Assembly: GCF_004403065.1 (NCBI RefSeq)
Contig: NZ_SOHA01000014.1
Coordinates: 1-64,000, forward strand
Source of the DNA: Cryobacterium cryoconiti
Lineage (GTDB): Bacteria; Actinomycetota; Actinomycetes; Actinomycetales; Microbacteriaceae
DNA: 64,000 nucleotides
Reading direction: 5' to 3'
Positions 60,810-64,000 of this stretch are shown here, piece by piece. A model generated the notes under the pieces. The model made no database searches and was not told where the DNA came from. It saw nothing but the letters and a program-made list of their open reading frames with translations. The translations under genes were made by a program, and so were the position numbers. Within the stretch, counting starts at the first letter, position 1. The number at the start of each line of letters is the position of its first letter.

Positions 60810-60815
60810 AGTTTA
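60810..60815 (-). promoter_or_regulatory. aspS: -10 hexamer TAAACT of aspS
   Basis: Six bases before GTG 60803. Confidence 0.6.
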
Positions 60816-60854
60816 GCCGCACGGCTCTCGGCGTATTCGCGGGTATCTCCTCCG

Positions 60855-60860
60855 TACACT
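60855..60860 (+). promoter_or_regulatory. -10 hexamer TACACT of the cytochrome-biogenesis operon
   Basis: Six bases before GTG 60867, the first gene of the phosphatase-tlpA-ccdA-resB operon. Confidence 0.5.
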
Positions 60861-60866
60861 GGAAGA

Positions 60867-61511
60867 GTGGCAGCCAATCAGGTACATCTCGTGCGGCACG
60901 GTGAGGTTTTCAACCCCGAACGCGTGCTGTATGGACGCCTGCCCGAATTCCGGCTCTCCGATCTGGGGGTGCAGATGGCCGAGGCCGCGGCCGCCGATCT
61001 GGTGCAACGCGCCCGTCCCGTCATTCGGGTCATCTCCTCACCCCTGCAACGGGCCCGCGAATCGGCCGCGCCGATCGCCGCGGCGTTCGGTCTCCCCATC
61101 GACATCGACGACCGCATCATCGAACCGGCCAACGTCTTCGAGGGAAAGCGGATGCGCGGGGCCGACGGTGCACTGCGCGACCCGCGCAACTGGCCGGCCC
61201 TGGCCAACCCGCTGCGCCCCAGCTGGGGCGAGCCGTTCGAATCGATCGCGCAGCGCATGCTCGCCGCCATCGAGGATGCCCGCCGCTCCGTCGACGGGGG
61301 CGACGTCGTGCTCGTCAGCCACCAGCTGCCGATCTGGATGGTGCATCGCGCCCTGGCCGGCCAACGCCTCGCCCATGACCCGCGCAAACGCCGCTGCGAC
61401 CTGTCGAGCATCACGACGATCTCCTTCCCGAGCGACCGGCCGGCCGAGTCCGGCTACACCAACCCGGCCCTTGTCCTGCAAGCCGGCGCCACGGATGTGG
61501 GCGCCGTATGA
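60867..61511 (+). CDS. Histidine phosphatase (phosphoglycerate mutase-like) family protein
   Basis: A 214-residue phosphohistidine enzyme: VHLVRHGEVFNPERVLYGRLPEF carries the RHG catalytic histidine; SSPLQRARESAAPIA and DVVLVSHQLPIWMV supply the second His and arginines. Genes of this type regularly open actinobacterial cytochrome c biogenesis operons. The exact substrate is unknown. Its stop overlaps the next ATG (ATGA). Confidence 0.92.
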   Translation: MAANQVHLVRHGEVFNPERVLYGRLPEFRLSDLGVQMAEAAAADLVQRARPVIRVISSPLQRARESAAPIAAAFGLPIDIDDRIIEPANVFEGKRMRGADGALRDPRNWPALANPLRPSWGEPFESIAQRMLAAIEDARRSVDGGDVVLVSHQLPIWMVHRALAGQRLAHDPRKRRCDLSSITTISFPSDRPAESGYTNPALVLQAGATDVGAV

Positions 61512-62104
61512 GCCACCGTCCGCGTAACGCCCTGGTCGGTCTCGTCGCCGCAGCGCTGCTGCTGACCGGCTGCTCCACCGACCCCCTGGCCGAACAGTAC
61601 CGTGAGGGCAGCAGCAAGGGTTTCATCGCCGGCGACGGCAGCTGGACCGAGATCCCGGTCGCCGAGCGCGGCGATCCCGTGACCTGGGGCGGCGCCGACG
61701 AGAACGGCACCCCGCTCTCCAGCGATGACTTCGCCGGCAAGGTTGTTGTGGTCAACTTCTGGTACGCCAGCTGCGCGCCCTGCCGGGCGGAAGCCCCGGC
61801 CCTGCAGGAGCTCAACAAGGAATTCTCCGGCACGGACGCCCACTGGGTCGGCGTCAACGTGCGGGACCAGGCCGCGAATGCGACGGCGTTCAACGAGAGC
61901 TTCGGCATCACCTATCCGTCGGTGATGGACGTCGACACCGGGAGCATGCAGCTCGCGTTCAGCGGCAGCATCCCGCCCAACGCCGTTCCCACCACCCTGG
62001 TTCTGGACCGATCCGGCCGGGTCGCGGCCCGCATCCTCGGTGCGGTGTCGGAGCCATCGATCCTCGAGACCCTCGTGCGCGACACGATCGCCGAGGAACC
62101 GTAG
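61508..62104 (+). CDS. TlpA/ResA-like thiol-disulfide lipoprotein
   Basis: A 198-residue exported thioredoxin-fold protein: signal peptide with lipobox LLLTGCSTD, then FAGKVVVVNFWYASCAPCRAEAPAL with redox motif CAPC, and the cis-proline in AVPTTLVLDRSG. ResA-like proteins reduce apocytochrome c cysteines before haem attachment. It follows the phosphatase gene by overlap and precedes ccdA. Confidence 0.93.
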   Translation: MSHRPRNALVGLVAAALLLTGCSTDPLAEQYREGSSKGFIAGDGSWTEIPVAERGDPVTWGGADENGTPLSSDDFAGKVVVVNFWYASCAPCRAEAPALQELNKEFSGTDAHWVGVNVRDQAANATAFNESFGITYPSVMDVDTGSMQLAFSGSIPPNAVPTTLVLDRSGRVAARILGAVSEPSILETLVRDTIAEEP

Positions 62105-62106
62105 GC

Positions 62107-62868
62107 GTGGACAACCCGTTCGGCGAGATCGTCTTCAGCGGCCAGCTCTTTCTGGCCATTCCCATCGCCGTGCTGGCCGGTCTGGTCTCGTTCGCCTCGC
62201 CCTGCATCCTGCCGCTCGTGCCGGGCTATCTGGCCTATATCGGCGGCTTCACCGACGGCAGTTCGACCGCCGCCCGCGGTGACCGCCGGGGCCGTAACCG
62301 CCTGCTGCTCGGGGTCGCACTGTTCATCCTCGGCTTCACCCTCGTCTTCGTGCTCACCGGTGTGATCTTCGGGGTGGCCGGGTTCTGGCTGAACCAGTAC
62401 CGCGACGCGATCACCCGCATTGCCGGCATCCTGGTGATCCTGCTCGGCCTGGTCTTCGTCGGCCAGTTCGGGTTCGCGCAGCGCACGGTCAAAACAGGCT
62501 GGAAACCGAGGATGGGACTGGCCGGCGCCCCCGTGCTCGGCGCCGTCTTCGCGGTCGGCTGGACGCCGTGCACCGGCCCGACGCTCACCGCCATCAACTC
62601 GCTCAGCCTGACCACGGGTTCGCCCTGGCAGGGCGGACTCCTGGCGCTGTTCTACGCGCTCGGGCTCGGCATCCCGTTCCTTCTGATCGCGCTCGGCCTA
62701 AGCTGGGCGACCGGTGCCGTTTCCTTCCTGAAACGGCATGTCCGGGCCATCAACCTGTTCGGCGGCCTCCTTCTCGTGCTCATCGGCGTGCTCATGGTGA
62801 GCGGCGTGTGGAATACCTGGCTCCTCGACCTGCAAGGAACGATCGGAAGTTATGTCCCGGCCATCTGA
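62107..62868 (+). CDS. ccdA: CcdA-type thiol-reducing membrane protein
   Basis: A 253-residue protein with six hydrophobic helices. Conserved Cys-Pro pairs in the first and fourth helices (SFASPCILPLVPGYLAYIGG and VGWTPCTGPTLTAI) transfer reducing equivalents from cytosolic thioredoxin to the TlpA-like protein. GTG 62107 is two bases after the previous stop. The next start lies inside its 3' end. Confidence 0.95.
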   Translation: MDNPFGEIVFSGQLFLAIPIAVLAGLVSFASPCILPLVPGYLAYIGGFTDGSSTAARGDRRGRNRLLLGVALFILGFTLVFVLTGVIFGVAGFWLNQYRDAITRIAGILVILLGLVFVGQFGFAQRTVKTGWKPRMGLAGAPVLGAVFAVGWTPCTGPTLTAINSLSLTTGSPWQGGLLALFYALGLGIPFLLIALGLSWATGAVSFLKRHVRAINLFGGLLLVLIGVLMVSGVWNTWLLDLQGTIGSYVPAI

Positions 62869-64000
62869 CCACTACGACGCTCCTGCCTCCGCGGGGATCG
62901 TCCAGCCCCGCCTCGGCCTCGTCGGCTGGCTGCGGTGGTTCTGGCGCCAGCTGACGAATATGCGCACGGCGCTGTTCCTGCTGCTGCTGCTCGCGATCGC
63001 CGCCGTGCCGGGTTCCCTGGTGCCCCAGCGCAGCTCCGACCCGAACGGGGTCACCCAGTACTTCGCGGACAACCCCGACCTGGCCCCCATTCTCGACCAG
63101 ATCCAGGCCTTCGACGTCTACTCCTCGGCGTGGTTCTCGGCCATCTACCTGCTGCTGTTCATCTCGCTGATCGGCTGCGTCATCCCGCGCACCAAACACC
63201 ACTACCTGGCGCTACGGGCCCAGCCGCCGCGAACGCCCGCACGGCTGTCGCGCCTGGCCGGCTTCACGACGCGCACGGCTCCGTCCGGCACGGATGCCCA
63301 GGCAGCCGTCGAGTCCGCCCGCCGGCTTCTGAAGACCAGCGGCTACCGCGCGGCGGTCTTCGAGAATCGCGGGGAGATCTCGGTCTCGGCCGAACGCGGG
63401 TACCTGCGTGAAACCGGAAACCTGGTCTTCCACTTCGCCCTGGTCGGAATCCTGATCACGGTCGGGTTCGGCGGCGGGTTCGGTTTCAGCGGGCAACGCG
63501 TTCTCGTTGAGGGTCAGACGTTCGTGAACACCCTGCTGGCCTACGACTCGTTCAACCCGGGCCGGTTCTTCAATGACACAAGCCTGAAGCCGTACACCCT
63601 CACCCTCGACGACTTCGACGTCACCTACGAGGAGAAGAACCTCAAGGCCTACGGCCAGCCGATCGACTTCACCGCGGACGTGACCATCACCCCGCGGGGT
63701 GAGGCCGCAGAGGCCAGCCAGGTGAAGGTGAACGGACCGGCCCGCACCAGCGGCACCGACGTCTACCTGCTCGGCAACGGCTACGCCCCGACCATCACCG
63801 TGAAGGATCCGAACGGGGTGGTCGTCTTCACCGACTCCATTCCGTTCCTGCCCCAGGACGCCAACCTCACCTCCCTGGGGGTGGTCAAGGTTCCCGACGG
63901 ACTGGCCGAGCAGCTCGGCATGATCGGCTTCTTCTACCCGACGCAGGCCACCATGGAGTCGGGGGCGTACTCCTCCTCGTACCCTGACCTGGAATACCCG
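62852..64000 (+). CDS. resB: ResB/CcsB-family cytochrome c maturation protein (3' end outside window)
   Basis: A protein of at least 383 residues, cut by the window end. MRTALFLLLLLAIAAVPGSLVPQR is the first membrane helix and the ResB signature; YSSAWFSAIYLLLFISLIGCVIPR is the second, and LVFHFALVGILITVGFGGGFGFSG the third, followed by a large exported domain (VEGQTFVNTLLAYDSFNP, GVVKVPDGLAEQLGMIGFFYPT). With a ResC/CcsA partner, probably the next gene, it forms system II haem lyase. ATG 62852 overlaps ccdA by 17 bases. Confidence 0.94.
   Translation, partial: MSRPSDHYDAPASAGIVQPRLGLVGWLRWFWRQLTNMRTALFLLLLLAIAAVPGSLVPQRSSDPNGVTQYFADNPDLAPILDQIQAFDVYSSAWFSAIYLLLFISLIGCVIPRTKHHYLALRAQPPRTPARLSRLAGFTTRTAPSGTDAQAAVESARRLLKTSGYRAAVFENRGEISVSAERGYLRETGNLVFHFALVGILITVGFGGGFGFSGQRVLVEGQTFVNTLLAYDSFNPGRFFNDTSLKPYTLTLDDFDVTYEEKNLKAYGQPIDFTADVTITPRGEAAEASQVKVNGPARTSGTDVYLLGNGYAPTITVKDPNGVVVFTDSIPFLPQDANLTSLGVVKVPDGLAEQLGMIGFFYPTQATMESGAYSSSYPDLEYP

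Overview
The window is high-GC DNA from an actinobacterium, most likely a member of the Microbacteriaceae (inference). Pointers are the strongly GC-ending codons, frequent GTG starts, a 32-codon gene for the actinobacterial mini ribosomal protein bS22, a short archaeal-type aspartyl-tRNA synthetase, dispersed GTCGAGCCTGTCGAG repeats, and many genes whose -10 hexamer ends six bases before the start codon, as expected for leaderless mRNAs. I see no prophage, CRISPR array or complete insertion sequence.

Layout: 1-1.9 kb is the 3' end of putA (proline catabolism). 2.1-6.9 kb is a translationally coupled oleA-oleBC-oleD cluster for head-to-head condensation of fatty acyl groups to long-chain olefins; OleB and OleC are fused, and the linker between them carries a palindromic repeat whose near-identical copy lies intergenically at 24.8 kb. 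7-9.3 kb holds a GntR regulator, an orphan FetB-like permease, a membrane protein and an Lrp regulator. 9.7-11.8 kb is a ddaH-like/rocD pair (arginine to ornithine to P5C). 11.9-14.0 kb is an L-lactate dehydrogenase with a divergent-type GntR regulator and a perfect operator. 14-25 kb is a mosaic of single genes: dienelactone hydrolase, peptide transporter, HNH protein, MarR/MFS pair, lipase-like hydrolase, lipoate ligase, acetyltransferase, orphan DNA methyltransferase and LLM oxidoreductase.

24.9-34.4 kb is a beta-glucan oligosaccharide utilisation locus: LacI regulator, GH1 beta-glucosidase, two CUT1 permeases, a lipoprotein binding protein and a 1156-residue glycoside phosphorylase. Three TGAGAGCGCTCTCA-type operators tie the two transcription units together. 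No transport ATPase is present, so a shared MsiK-type ATPase is inferred. 34.5-40.8 kb contains cell-wall enzymes (VanY-type peptidase, amidase-domain protein), phosphoglucomutase, prephenate dehydratase and a lipid kinase.

40.9-64 kb is mostly core: serS, three tRNA genes (Ser-UGA, Ser-GCU, Arg-ACG), an LCP cell-wall ligase, upp, tadA (which modifies the tRNA-Arg ACG type found here), proC, a KtrAB potassium channel pair, bS22, archaeal-type aspS, and the start of a cytochrome c biogenesis operon (TlpA-like, CcdA, ResB) that runs off the window.

The most unusual material is small-scale: a palindrome captured in frame inside oleBC, three places where a 14-15 bp unit is perfectly or nearly perfectly triplicated exactly at a gene start or stop, a 23-bp minisatellite inside the ABC operon, and the recurring -10/N6/start-codon geometry.
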